A DNA stretch of 64,000 nt, from the NCBI GenBank assembly GCA_947095585.1, contig OX352763.1, positions 119,273,287 to 119,337,286 of the forward strand. Reading direction: 5' to 3'. A program made the translations under genes and the position numbers. The notes under the pieces were generated by a model, which made no database searches, was not told where the DNA came from, and saw nothing but the letters and a program-made list of their open reading frames with translations. Source of the stretch: Nephrocerus scutellatus. Lineage: Eukaryota > Arthropoda > Insecta > Diptera > Pipunculidae. Position 1 is the first letter of the stretch; each line of letters begins with the position of its first letter. Positions 33,876-45,979 of this stretch are shown here, piece after piece.

Positions 33876-35644
33876 ATACTGGATCGTATATATAAAATCA
33901 AAACGATTCTTAACATCAGAGTCAAAATTGAGCCCATGCTTATGGGCAAGAGAATGATACCTCAGCGCAAACGATGCCAAGTCTTTAATCACACGCAAGC
34001 ATTTTGCCAAAAAGAGCCGCGATGCGTAAAATGTGCCGGATAACATCTCTCGGGAGAGTTAGCAGACTCCAGCGGTTTGCGCCAATCGCACGGGAAACCA
34101 TCCAGTGAATTATCGAAGTTGCGAAATCGCGAAATAATTACAGAAAAGAAGCGATACTATCAAGAAAGTTGTACACCCGGACCCGAGGGTACGTCCTCTC
34201 AAGTCCGATAAGCTCAAGACCGCTGAGGTAATACAAAACACGAGGCCCAGTTAAGACAAAGATAAAAACTGCACGAAAGAACGTCGCCGCGTCAAGTGCA
34301 ACGGAAAGTCGGGCGCTAGATCATATGTCCCATCAAACGAGAATAAAACAAGATCGGTCACAACTGATCCGGTCGCCCAAATATTATCAGTAGTTTTGGA
34401 AAAACTTGAGGAACAAATCAAGCTCAATCAAGTTATATTGGACAAGTTGAGCAAACTCGAGTTCAAGCCTCGTAAGACGCACAACAAAGTATGAATATGG
34501 AACAGAAACTAAAAATATTAAGATGGAATGCAAACGGCCTTCCAAAAAAAATCACCGAACTAGATGGTATTCCTATAAGGAGAAGCAGTATTGAGGTATG
34601 CATGATTTCGGAAACTCACTTCAAAAGGAAAAGTGAAAGGATACATTGATTATCACGCCCATTACCCTTCGGAAAATGCGAGAGGCGGATCCTCCCTTTA
34701 CATCAAAGACTGCACTAAGCATTCCGCGAACATAAATATAGAACTTGACTCCATGCCATGTTTTCGCGTAAAAAGAAACCATCTAGACTACAATATCACG
34801 GCTAGTTATTTCCCTCCGGGATATAGGCTGGTATACGACGACATCGTTCGCCTCCTTGACTCACTTGGGCCAAATTTTATCGTTGATTTTATCGGTGATT
34901 TTAACGCGAAACACACTTTTTGGGGTTCAAGATGCAATTCCACAAAAGGCAGATTACTCTACAAAGCCAGTATGAAACGTGGTGTGAACTTCTACTCGAC
35001 CAACCAAGAGAAATAAAATGCCTGACCTCGTCGACTTCTTTCTCACAAAAGGAGTCTCCAAATACCTCACGAACATCGAAGAATGTTATGATCTCTGCTC
35101 AGACCACTCAGCTGTAGTTTTGAAGATTGTTGGAAGTCTAGCTAAAAAGGAAGAAGTGCCTAGATTAGCTAGCAACAAAACCAACTGGGACGGTTTCAGA
35201 AGAAGCTGCAAGGAAAGTGTTGCTTTAAATGTGCCACTTAAGACGCCGTTCGAGATAGAAGACGAAGTTGATAAGTTCGTGAAAGTTCTTTAGAGCGCTG
35301 CTTAGAAAAACACTCCCTTCCGAAAGACAGGAGTATACGGAACAGCAAAGCGAAATACCAGCCTGAAATCGAAAACCTCATGCGAGAAAAGAGGAGAAGG
35401 CGTTACAGGTGGCAACAATCCTGCGCGCACCAGGATAAAACTTATTTGAATCATCTATGCAATAAGCTTAAAAACTTCCTGCGAGATCTCAAAAATCTCG
35501 AAGCTTCTGCTTACCTTGAAGCCATAAAGTCCATTAAGAAACCCCTTATGCACTCGTCACCGATAAGAAAAGCTTACGGCGAATGGGTAAAAGGAGACAA
35601 AGAGAAAGCGGATTTATTTGCCGAGCATTTAGAAGCAACGACAA

Positions 35645-36435
35645 CCATTGACCGTAGATCCCAACTCCACCGTAGCCGGTCACAAGTCCGGTTGAGAAAG
35701 GTAAACCCGTGTTGGGGTCCAGCTGCATCATAGATTTATATTTGGATATGGTGCGGGGGTATCTCTAAGGCTCGCGGGTACTTAGAGATGCTTATTTATG
35801 GGCAATGTCTTCGTACTTTGCGACCCTGAAATGCCTGCTAATACTTAAAGGTGATTCCTTTGGTGGAGCTGTTCGTATTTAGCAGTCTTGTCATAACAAA
35901 ACTGATGGACTGGTGTGCCTGGGATAGTTTCTATCCTGGGATATCCTAGTGACAAATGATTGGTTCCGGACTATGTGCTGCCAAGACTGCAGAGTCCCTT
36001 GATGTCAGATCTCACCAAGGTCGCGTTGGTACTGCGGTAGTTGGTCCCGCATTCAGATGAGGTTGATCTCTTTGGAGGTTAGCTGAGTCTGGACCAACTT
36101 TTGGTTGAGGAACCAGTTTCGTTCTAGGCTTGACCTACGAAGTGGCTGGTGGTTAACTACCTAAATGCTGGTAGAGCGCTAGCACGCTAACATCAGAGGG
36201 GACTGGTGTTACCAAAATCTTTGGCACATCACACCCCTAGCTGATGTTACCGGTGCGATGATGTGCTCATTGTGGAGTTGCACATCTCAACTGGTTGTCG
36301 TGAATCAAAGATCGGCAACGATTCAAGATCGGTCCTGCTCTAACCATTGAGTTAATACTGGCACATCTTTCATGATGGACGTTGATTGTCGTATAACTAA
36401 TCCGCGTCCGAAGAGGACCGTGAAATTATGCACGT
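35645..36435 (+). mobile_element. Unclassified dispersed repeat (copy 2), inside the Jockey-type element
   Basis: Shares, in order, ATGGGCAATGTCTTCGTACT, TTCGTATTTAGCAG, GCCTGGGATAGTTTCTATC, GGTTCCGGAC, ATGTGCTGCCA and CACCAAGGTCGCGTTGGTAC with the minus strand of 27,066-27,676. Spacing differs by indels. Beyond about 36,060 the two diverge. It separates the endonuclease-end and RT-start parts of the surrounding LINE, which sets its approximate borders. No target duplication is clear. No protein is encoded. Confidence 0.7.
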
Positions 36436-37678
36436 TGTGCAGGTGTTCACGTTAATCCAAGACATTTCATGACCGAAGATCCCAATGCCAGCACGGAAAC
36501 TGACAACTTTAACATTAAAGCCGTATCGTTGTCCGAACTTCGAAAGACAAAAAAAAAAGTTGAAAAATAACAAGGTTCTAGGATATGATTTAATTTATGG
36601 TGAAATCTTAAAGAAGTTACCAAAAAAAAGCCTTAGTCAAGCTTCTTTATATTATAAGTGCTTCCTTCAGACTTTTTTACATTCCGAGGCAATGAAAAAT
36701 CGCAGAAGTCATAACGGCTCCAAATCCTGGGAAATGTCCGAACGAAAAAAAAAATTATATAGACCTACTGTTTCGCTACTCGCTACTGTCAATAATATTT
36801 TCAGAAAATTCCCCTATTATTGAAAAAGGACGCCTAATCCCGGGCCACCAATTTGGTTTTATTTTAGGGTCAAACATTCAACAATTGATCAGGTTTATCG
36901 AATAACGATGTTATTGAAAAAGCCCTTGAAGAGAAAAAGTTATGTTCTAGCGCTTTTCTGGACGTGCCATACCTTGGCACGAAAGACGGAAGTATAAGCA
37001 TAAGCTTATCCTACCGGAAAAATTGTTTAGAGTACTGGAATCCTATCTTGACAATAGGCTCTTTGGTGGTAGATACAGAACTGAGGACTCAAAGTTCAAA
37101 TTCAAATTCACGCCGGTATACCGCAAGGTAGCGTTCTCGGTCCAATTCTGTTCTTGCTTTACACAAGAGACAAGACGAAGAGACAGTCGTAGCCACGTTC
37201 GCAGACGATACGGGTATCCTCTCGCAACGGGTAATACTATTGAAACATCAACGGGAAAACTTCAACGAGCTTTGAACAAAATATGCGAGTGAACAAAGAC
37301 CTAGCGAATTGTTCTCAATGCGACAAAGTGAACTCATGTCAATTTTACATACAAAATGGTGATTAATTTACCCCTTTTCATCAACTCGGCCGTATGCAAG
37401 CGAGGCAAAATATCTTGGAATGACTCTAGACGCAAAACTGAAGTTGAAGTCACACGTTAAAAGGAAGCGCAACAAGCTTAGAGAGATGTATTGGCTTATC
37501 GGAAGATTTTCAAAAGTAAGCGTATATCACAAACTGGTCTTATATAAACAATTGCTAAGCCCGTCTTGGGCATACAGTATACAACATTGGGGTTGTACCA
37601 AACTAAGCAATATATCAATATTACAAGCATTTCAAAACAAAACACTAAGAGCAATCGTAAATGCTCCATGGTACATAA

Positions 37679-37969
37679 TAATAATATAATATCGGCGCGA
37701 CAGACCCGCGGTCCAAGGCCTGGCTTCTCGCAACCATTTGTGTTGAGCATGCATATTTTTGAACACAAATGGAGGGACCTACAATTTAATGCCGGATCTG
37801 AACGGCGAATTGAGAAGCTTTCCGTGACAAGTTATTACTCTCGGACGTTTGTCAAACTTTCGCGAGAGGTGGGACAACGTGAATAATACTTTGGTGTTAC
37901 TGGGATTCAAACCACGAACCCCCTGCTCAGAAGTCCATGCTCTTATCCACTAAGCCACGGCGCCTACCA
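37679..37969 (-). mobile_element. tRNA-derived SINE with 13-bp target duplication (copy 1)
   Basis: CCATGGTACATAA is repeated at 37,666-37,678 and 37,970-37,982, duplicating codons of the host LINE. On the minus strand the right end is a tRNA-like head with a polymerase III A box (TGGCTTAGTGG, 37,947-37,957) and B box (GGTTTGAATCC, 37,903-37,913), followed by a tRNA-unrelated body. The 3' end is an AT-rich (TAT-like) tail at 37,679-37,692. The body is shared with 42,236-42,500 and 55,121-55,390. Confidence 0.92.
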
Positions 37970-38140
37970 CCATGGTACATAAGGAATAGGAAAAGTGACG
38001 AGGTAACAAACTTTGCTCGCAAACTTCGGTCGGGCATAGTCAGGATCAGGTATATGAGTCGGTCATAACCAATAGTATCTTTAGAAGATACTTGCATCTC
38101 CAGGCGAATCCAAAATAAAAGTATACTTGGTCACAAATAT

Positions 38141-39130
38141 TGGCTCTTTCCCTATATACCAAACTTAGCGCCATTGTTTTGCTTTATTTTCTGTGGTTAG
38201 CCGAATAGCTTCTATTTGAAATATTTTAACAAATGGTACAAATTCTGGTGCATGGCTTAATCGAGTCATCTTTCCTTTCTGGAACATCCCTAGGCGGTAT
38301 GTCATCTGCATAGGTAATCGGTATAAGTTCTCTGCCGGAGACGGAGATGATGGGCAAATGCTTTTAGTAATCTCTTCATTTATTCAGCAGTCAGCATGTA
38401 TTGTGTGTCTTTAATCAGGATTTGAAGACGACTTAAGCTTTACATGAAGAAAATCTTGTTGGTTGCTATTTGGGGGTAATAATTCCTGTGAGAATTGCAA
38501 GTATAGTTTTTTTTTTTACTTCTTATTTCTAAAGCGAAGCAGATTTTGGCGTGTCACAAATAGTAATGTGCGGCATCACAGTTTCCAATCATACAAAGTC
38601 ATCGTTTAATTATTTTGTCATAAAGAAGAGAGATTTGTCTGCATCATGAATAAAAGAAAGCCTCTTTATGCCATTTTGTATATACGATTATCTGCAGAAG
38701 ATTTGCTCTATTAAGGGTACAGAAAAAAGTATTCCTTTTGTTGGCAGCTTCTAAATGAAGAAAATCAATTAGGATAAAAGGGGACAAAAAATGCAGCAGC
38801 CACATATACCGTCTAACTAACGACTAACTCAAACGCATTTTAATTATCTTTCAAGATTGCCGTATAGATATAAATATGCACGAATGCTTAGAATTACAAA
38901 ATATCATGTTCTAGAAGCTAGGTTTTTTTCCTCTCCAAATTTTTTCATAATGTATGAAAAACCCTTGACTTTACTCCACTCTGGAGCTACTATGATGATA
39001 CCATGGTTATTTGTAGAACATTGGACGTAATGGAAAAGAAAGAAGCGTATCCTCCTTTTTTTGTTTTGTTTTTTAAATTATATATAATAAAAATATGAAT
39101 AAAAAGCGTATGAGCACTTCAACCTTCATC
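38141..39130. other. No gene recognised
   Basis: AT-rich DNA. No coding or repeat signal was identified. Confidence 0.5.
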
Positions 39131-39134
39131 TCCA

Positions 39135-41205
39135 TCCTTCAGGAGTTGTTAACGCCTAATTTGAAGGCCTGCAGATTATAAGAATCGGGAAACACGGGGT
39201 CCACCAATTGATTCCACATCGAAGAGACTCTCGGAAAAAAGGAGGATTTAAAGTGTTGGGTTCTACAAGAAAAAAGTTTTAAGGCAAACCTATGTTGAGT
39301 GGACCTTAAACGAGTGTTTACGTTACTGACAAAAGGACTTGGAACTAGAGAACGGGTTTCTAAAGCACATCTACCGTTGTAGAATTTGTAGAAAACAGAT
39401 AATGGTCCTACATTTCGTCTGTGCTCCAAAGTATCAAGAGACGAAGTAATGGATACATCGTTTATCAAACGTATATCTCTATTTTGAACTCCATCAAGAT
39501 GAACCAAATGAGATTTTGGAGCCCCCGAAATCCATACTGAACATCGGATAAAAGAACATTTGAATCCAGATAGTTCATTAGTCTGAATTTAATGATAGAT
39601 TCCATTACCTTAGATAGAACCGATAACAAAGCAATTGGACGGTGGTAGTTCGTAGGTGCCGATTTATCACATTTTTTCGGAACGGGTTGAATATTTGCTA
39701 TTTTCCAAATTGATGGAAAAACACCACTCTTCATTGAGAGATGAAACAATTTGCTAAGCGGTTTTGCCAAAGTATTATGACATCTTTTCAATACTAATGG
39801 CGGAATACCGTCTGGGCCAGTCGCTTTATTAGGGTCAAGTTCTTTAAGAATCTTTGAAACAACCCGTTTCCGGAAATAGATTTTAGACATACCTGGGCCT
39901 AGATTCGGGAGAATTGGAGGGCTTTGGTTAGTTAAGGAAGGGTAGACGCACCAGCGAAATGAGAAGCTAAGAGATTTGCTTTCTCAATATCAGTTCTATA
40001 ATGAATACCATAATGAAATCAAGATGGTATAGACGTTGTATTGTCTGCAAAGTTTCTTTTAACCAATGCAGCAAATGACCAAAAGCTTCGACTGTTTGAA
40101 TCAGAATCCAAAATTTTTCGCATGCTATCTCGAATCTTAAGGTCATATATTATTTTGGACCTTTTCAATATAGCGTTTGATCTGTTTCTAGCTAATCGAA
40201 ACTTAACAAGGTTTTCTTCAGAAGTGCAATTAACGTAGTCCAAATGGGCTGCTTTTTTACACGCGACTGCTGACCTGCAATTTTCGTTAAACCATTTATT
40301 CTTACGAGTATTTTTTTTTTAAATGAAGATGGAATGCAATTTTTCATTCCTTGCAAAATGGTTGACGTAATAAGATGAGATGCTTCATCAGCATTGTTGC
40401 TAGAAAAGCAGGTTGACCAATCAAATGAGCTATAAAATTGGTTCAGGTGCTCCCAGTTAGCATTTTTATAGTGCCAGAGTAACCTTTTATGATTAGGCTC
40501 TAAAAAGGCTGGAGTTATTGGAAATTTGGCTACTACCAATGCATGGTCAGAAAGTCCTAATGGAGCAGATACATCAATTGAATATTTATCAGGCATAGTT
40601 GTAAGAAATAAATCTAAAAGGTGAGGAGATTGGCCAGAAGTATCAGGATACCTAGTTGGCTTATCAACGAGTTGGGTGAGAAGATTAATATTTGAAAATA
40701 GTTCTGCAGTTTCACCAGAACTATCTCTACCATTCGAATAGGTCAACCATGAATCATTGTGGACATTAAAATCACCCAAGACTACCAATTCTGATGATCG
40801 TGAGTAATGGTAAATTTTGTCTATAGTTTCTGATAAGTAATTAAACTCTTTTTTAGTGTCATCAGGTGACAAATTTGGACTACGATAAAGTGAACAAATA
40901 AACATCGAATGGTTTGAAATTTTAATTTCAATCCATAACGTATTGAACATGGGATTACTGTTTGGATAAATAAAATTAGATACACTAAAACTTATGTCAT
41001 TATGAATAAAAAGAATAACCCCACGATGTGGAACCAAATAGTCGACACGAGAATGATAATCATTCGGGGTACCCATATAAGAGGCCTGCGTTTCACATAA
41101 ACTTAGAACCGCAGGTTTATTCGCGTCAAGATGTGCCATGATCGAGTTGAAATTACTTTTAATGCCTCGGATATTTGTGAAATGAATTTCAAAATATGAA
41201 TTCAT
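39135..41205 (-). mobile_element. Jockey-type LINE, endonuclease nearly intact, RT palm deleted
   Basis: The frame from 41,205 down to about 40,320 encodes an AP-endonuclease starting MNSYFEIHFTNIRGIKSNFN, with the catalytic LGDFNVHNDSW near 40,760-40,790 and GLSDHALVV near 40,530-40,555. A shift at the ten-T run 40,311-40,320 moves the frame; the linker then continues (EENLVKFRLARNRSNAILKR, 40,019-40,243). The RT fingers follow (ELDPNKATGPDGIPPLVLKR..PIALLSVLSKVMES..DVQYGF, 39,525-39,890). At about 39,524 the frame jumps to the C-terminal HLVHLDGVQNRDIRLINDVS, which continues to 39,139. The palm with its catalytic box and the thumb are therefore missing. Confidence 0.9.
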
Positions 41206-42235
41206 TTCACAATGTTTAACAAATACCGAACCCGTTAAGATTGTGAAAATTAATGTAAAATTAGTATATAATAAAATAAAAAATTAAAAATATTAAAAAA
41301 ACCAACCACTCAATAGAGACACGTATATGATTCGTATATAGTACTAGGTAGGCCTTACAAACGAAAAACGCACGCACAACTACCGAGTCAGAAAGTCAAT
41401 AAATTAGCTATGAAATGTACTTTAAAGTTTGAAAACTTTAATGACCCCTTCGAAAAAATTGGAATGTTCTTTGTACGACTGAACGCTACACACGAATTTA
41501 TTCGTACTATGATGTATTCACGTGGGTTCATCCATTATAATAAAGGAATAAAGCCACCACATCTAATGATGCGATTATTTGAACTCCCAAGCAAAAAGCC
41601 CTTCCCTTCTTCTGAAGTATTAGAGTCACACTCAAATATAATTACAAGAAAACGTATTCCTTTACATTACTTTATATATTATCCGTCTAAAGTTGATTGC
41701 CTAGCTTTTTGACATTTATTTCTAATCGCATCCAGACATCTCCCTCACAACAAAAATAGCTTTTAAATTTGGTTTGTCTTTCCCTCTTAATCACTTACGA
41801 GTATGTTGCTTGGAGCTTAGCTTAGTTTGTGCAACAAACCAGGAGGAAAATCAACATCAGGAAACACAGTACACCAATTAGCCAGTCAACTCGACTGTTT
41901 GCCTAACTGACAGCGTAACATGAAAGCGCTTGAATTGGGGCAGAAACACACTGTACTTTCCTCTATCAAAGCACAAATTACAAGTCCCATTGCTTTTCGC
42001 GAGCGTTAGAGCATAATAAACAAAAAAAGTTGGGAAATGCCTCGGTTGAAATTGCCAATATTTTTATTCTGATACATATAGGTACATTGTTGTATAGAAG
42101 TATGTGCTACCATATGTTTATATTGCCTATACATAGGTATAAATAAAAATAAAATTTTGTGCGGTTGTAATTTATGGACACTCACATTTACCAAGCGATT
42201 TTTATGAAATTTTCAGTGCATATTATTAGCAGGTA
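41206..42235. other. No gene recognised
   Basis: A 100-residue plus-strand frame at 41,410-41,712 resembles nothing I know and lacks splice or codon support. The part next to 41,205 may be the 5' leader of the preceding LINE. Confidence 0.45.
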
Positions 42236-42500
42236 GTGGGTGCCATGGCTCAGTGGTGGAAATGCACATGGCTACTGAGCAGGAGGTTCGTGGTTCGAAT
42301 TCCAGTAACACCAAGAAGTATTTTTCACGGTGTCCCACCTCTCGCGAATGGGTGACAAGCGTTCCGAGAGTAATAACTTGTCACGGAAAGCTTCTCAATT
42401 CGCCGTTCAGATCCAGCCTTAAATTGTAGGTCCTTTCCATTTGTGTCCAAAAATATACAAGCGCAACACAAATGGTCGCGAGAAGCTAGGCGTGCAACCT
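42236..42500 (+). mobile_element. tRNA-derived SINE (copy 2)
   Basis: A box TGGCTCAGTGG at 42,246-42,256 and B box GGTTCGAATTCC at 42,292-42,303. The shared body is recognised by TTTTTCACGGTGTCCCACCT, ACTTGTCACGGAAAGCTTCT and AAATTGTAGGTCCTTTCCAT. The right end merges into an RT fragment near 42,500. The 3' tail seen in copy 1 is not preserved, and target duplications were not found. Confidence 0.88.
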
Positions 42501-42640
42501 TGCTTGACTCCCGAGTAGATGTTGAAAGGTGAGCCAAGATGACCGTTATGAATGACGCCGCATGTTGAGTCGCGAGTCTGGTAAGGCATAGCTGAAAAGA
42601 AATCCGACACTGCAAGTTCTTCTTTACGCACGACAACCAC
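42501..42640 (-). mobile_element. Small LINE reverse transcriptase fragment
   Basis: The minus strand reads TCGVIHNGHLGSPFNIYSGV followed by KQGC, the part of RT just before the palm in RTE-like LINEs. It ends where the SINE body starts. It is too short to assign to family A or B. Confidence 0.5.
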
Positions 42641-42940
42641 AACCACTCTATGGACTTGAAAAAAATTGTCAAGGCAATGAATTGCAAGATGTGTTTCTTG
42701 ATTATATTTATGGAGTTTTTTGTTTGCTTTTATGCAGACGTTAGTCGATTAGTATGTATGGGTGTTTCCTTTCAACCAGATATTTCTGTATGCGTTTCGT
42801 TCAGTTTTTTTTCTGTATTCATAGATAATCTGAGCCAAGGTCGAATTTTATGCGATTTCTAAAGGATGTACATATTGGGTGTTCAGTGGAATTGTGGGAT
42901 AGTTTTCAGTTTTTCCATCTGTTTAGCATCGGTAGCTATA
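42641..42940. other. No gene recognised
   Basis: T-rich DNA between two LINE pieces. No feature was identified. Confidence 0.4.
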
Positions 42941-42944
42941 AATT

Positions 42945-44660
42945 ATCCATCTTAGGCAGTAGTCGTAGCGATCGGAACGACCGGTTCGATGACGAGTGTA
43001 AGCTAACGACTGAACGTAAGAATGTGGCGTACGGAGCAATGCAACAATCTCATAGAACGTGGGTACGCGAAGATGAATATAAAGAGCTCAGAAGATACAC
43101 GAAAAAAAAAAACAGTTCACCGGCGAAAGAAAGCAGCCTGAGAGAAGAAGGAGAAAGGATGACAGCATCAAGCGCGGAAGTTGTACCAAAGAATCCGCGG
43201 TATGACGCAATATAATCTGGTAATCTGCTGGCCTCAAATTCAGCAGCACATTTATGAGTTGCTAAATGGCCAGCTAATTGAACAATTGGAGGGTCCACCA
43301 ATGACCGAAAATCATACTATGCTGCTGCCACTAAGCATAGACGAAGTTAAGCGATAAATCGGCTCAAAAATAATAAACCTCGGGATCAGAATGTATCCCA
43401 GCGGAGCTGAGTAAATCAGGAGGTCTCACAATGCACCGAGCACTATTAGTGCATGTATGGGTGGAAGAAGCGATGCCAGAAGACTGGCAAAGAGGCATTC
43501 TGTGCCCCATTCATAACATACATACGATATATGATTTTCTCCTCTATCATTCAAGATAGGTCATCATAGGCAGGTGTTGGATATAGAGTTTCAAAACTTA
43601 CTACACCATCTTTTCATAGACTTTAAAGCCGCCAGAGCCAGAGTAGAACTTTATAAAGCCGTGAGAGTATTCGGCATTCCAAATAAACGGACACGACTAT
43701 GTAGGTTGACCATGACCAATTTTGTAAGCCAAGTAAAAATATCCGGATAACTATCAAGCCCATTCAACATCTATAACGGGCTCCGGCAAGATGATGGACT
43801 GGCCTGGCCTGGCGTTGGAGAAAGTGATCCCAGACTCTGACGTAACGGCGAGGGGAACAATCCTCTTTAAGTTCATTCAGATACTGGCTTACGCAGACGA
43901 CATTAACATCGTTGGTAGAAACCGAAGAGCTGTAGAGGAGCTTCCATCGAGCAGGTGGAACGAAATCTGGGGCTGCACCTAAACGGGAGCAAAACAAAGT
44001 ACATGGTGGCCACGTCTGCAAGCAGCAGAAGATCCAACACTGCTCCCTCAATTTAAATAGTGGACCGCGAATTTGAAGAAGTGCAATCCCTTGACTATGT
44101 CGGACCAACTGTAGCTGCCGATAACAGCATGAAACCAGAAATACGCGTACGCTTGCTTAAAGCCAACAAAGCATACTTTAGTCTGTCAAGACTCTTCAAA
44201 TCCAGGAACTTAACCATGACATCCCAGCTGCTGGTATATAATATAATGGTCATACCAGTACTAACATATGGATCCGAGACTTGGGTGCTTAGCAAAAAGC
44301 ATTCTGACCTCTTAGTCGCATTTGAGAGAAATGTCTTACGGAGTAGAATTGTTGGCCCCGTATGTGAGTAAGGACGATTCCGGAGACTCTATAATAACAA
44401 GATTTACGAGCGTTACCGCGATGCCGATATCGTGAAGATCGTGGGCAAGACACTAGGTGTCTCGTGCTCGGAAAGTCATTTGCGGTAGGATTTATGGAAC
44501 ACGACAGCGAGGACGGCCAAGCCTACGCTGAAGAATGGAGTAGACGAGGACGCCCAGAGTTTAGCGATTCCAAACTGGATGACATCGACTCGAAAGTGGA
44601 GAGATTTTTTGCGGGAAGCCAGGACCGAACCACGGTTGTAGACATAATCTCGTGTCACCA
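42945..44660 (+). mobile_element. RTE family A LINE, plus-strand copy
   Basis: The linker SILGSSRSDRNDRFDDECKL (42,950-43,010) is followed by a degraded fingers region (PMTENHTMLLPLSIDEVKR near 43,300). The palm has ILAYADDINIVGRNRRAVEE, catalytic YADD at 43,890-43,901. The thumb/C-terminus is SLDYVGPTVAADNSMKPEIR..VLTYGSETWVLSKKH (44,060-44,371), and the tail-coding part is FMEHDSEDGQAYAEEWSRRG (44,464-44,703). Frameshifts separate the parts, and the 3' simple tail is missing. This copy gives the clearest view of the C-terminal end of the family. Confidence 0.88.
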
Positions 44661-45640
44661 AAATTACTATAAAGCAACATCTCCGATCTTTTGTAAACCA
44701 TAACCAAAAAATGTATTCAAGGCAGGTAGAAAATACCCAACAAAGAGTCAGCAGGTCTGCTGTGTGTGCAAGTACAAGTATGCATGCTTCATCAGAAGGA
44801 AACTCATACAATATTGGCTGTATTCCATTATGCCTTCTAAGTCATACAAAGTAGTTGTGAGTAGAGGAATGCGACTTTTAGTTTTTCCCAATTTATATAA
44901 AGCACAAAATTTACATTTGACATAAATTGAAAACGAGTGTTTTTAAGTCGTGGGATTCACTATTCTTGATATTTGAAGAAGAGAATTTATATGTTGATAT
45001 AATACTAGATGTACTCCGACGCTTTGCTACCCGCACACATGAACCCACGCCTTCCTCTTACTAACGTTTGGGCGGGTGGGGTGTACTATAGGATATAGCC
45101 CTATAGAAATAAGCACTAAGCACACAGTCTTAGTCTTTCCTATGGACAGCCACAGCACGTACAAAACAGAGCACAGAAAGCAGCGCAGCACATAACACAC
45201 AGTCATTATGATGCCGCTATATGGCATGCTGTTCGTACAAAATAGACAGGAAGCAGCGCAGCGAACAGAGCAGCACACAGCCCATAGTAACCACATTCGC
45301 TCGGTCGTTTTTTCGTCGATTTTAGGTATTTAGTTACAAAATTGGTCGCCACGAAAGGCGACCAATATGAATAATATGTAGCCTATGTTCATCCTGAGAG
45401 CCCATTCTAAATATTGGTTAAAAATAAAAAAATAAAAATTTTGAAATCGGTCCAGTAGTTTCAAATATTACCTCCTAAATACAAACCAACCTTACCTCTT
45501 TATAGTATTAGTATAGAAGTAGATATGTGTTTGTGCCGCAAAAAAAGGAAAGGTCTAAAATAGCTTCGAGACGACATAGGTTATCGTGAGCAGTTGTCCG
45601 TGCACCGAGCTTAATGAATGTGTCCTTGCTGCTTTGTTGT
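44661..45640. other. No gene recognised
   Basis: Holds a short imperfect duplication near 45,160-45,280 (two blocks with CAGAAAGCAGCGCAGC or CAGGAAGCAGCGCAGC). Otherwise nothing. Confidence 0.45.
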
Positions 45641-45979
45641 TGTTCTCTAAAAACGGTATACACAGGAGCTAACAAAGCGAAGCACAACAAAATTTAAGAA
45701 TACGATCGATCGATCTCCTTCTCATTCTGACAGCAACATTAGACATGCAATGCAATTAGTAGTAGATATTCGAATTGAAAGTATTGTTGGAGGGGGATGT
45801 GGCTTGCGACCATTGCAAATAGTACGAAGCATGTAGTGAAATAGCAGGTACACTCACGATCTGTCATCGATATGCAGATTTTGAGCGCCTGGTCGTTTGC
45901 GAGGAGAATTTGTCCATTTGCTAAGAAAAGGTCTCTTGTTGTTGTTGGTTCTGTTGTTCTCTTTAAATAGTACACTCAT
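45641..45979. repeat. Diverged upstream relative of the 281-bp satellite
   Basis: Blocks of the satellite unit are recognisable in order: ACAACAAAATTTAAGAATAC near 45,686, CGATCTGTCATCGATATGC near 45,858, a CATTTGCTAAGAAAAGGTCT block, and TAGTACACTCATAGAGCATAG. They are heavily diverged. Confidence 0.6.

Larger units (their letters stand above)
33890..38140 (+). mobile_element. Jockey-type LINE with Gag, endonuclease and RT remains, interrupted twice
   Basis: A Gag C-terminus at 33,910-34,490 has zinc-knuckle sequence (CQVFNHTQAFCQKEPRCVKC near 33,976-34,035) and a stop after it. The endonuclease follows: LRWNANGLPKKITELD at 34,519, GDFNAKHTFWGSR near 34,895 and the SDHS motif near 35,100. 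The RT begins at 36,470 (NNKVLGYDLIYGEILKKLPK), continues through FRVKHSTIDQVYR and the catalytic FADD at 37,198-37,209, and ends in the thumb YLGMTLDAKLKLKSHVKRKR near 37,410. The C-terminus resumes after a SINE. An unclassified repeat (35,645-36,435) and the SINE (37,679-37,969) interrupt it. All frames carry stops. Confidence 0.9.

Noticed and set aside
41410..41712. 100-residue plus-strand frame
   Set aside because: No family resemblance, splice context or repeat membership; frames of this length are expected by chance in this much DNA.
42236..42310. Functional tRNA gene
   Set aside because: A and B boxes are present, but a complete cloverleaf is not, and the same head is followed by a shared non-tRNA body in three places, so it is a SINE.
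45027..45296. Cys-rich 89-residue minus-strand frame
   Set aside because: Produced by a small local duplication of a CAGCGCAGC-type sequence; no domain.
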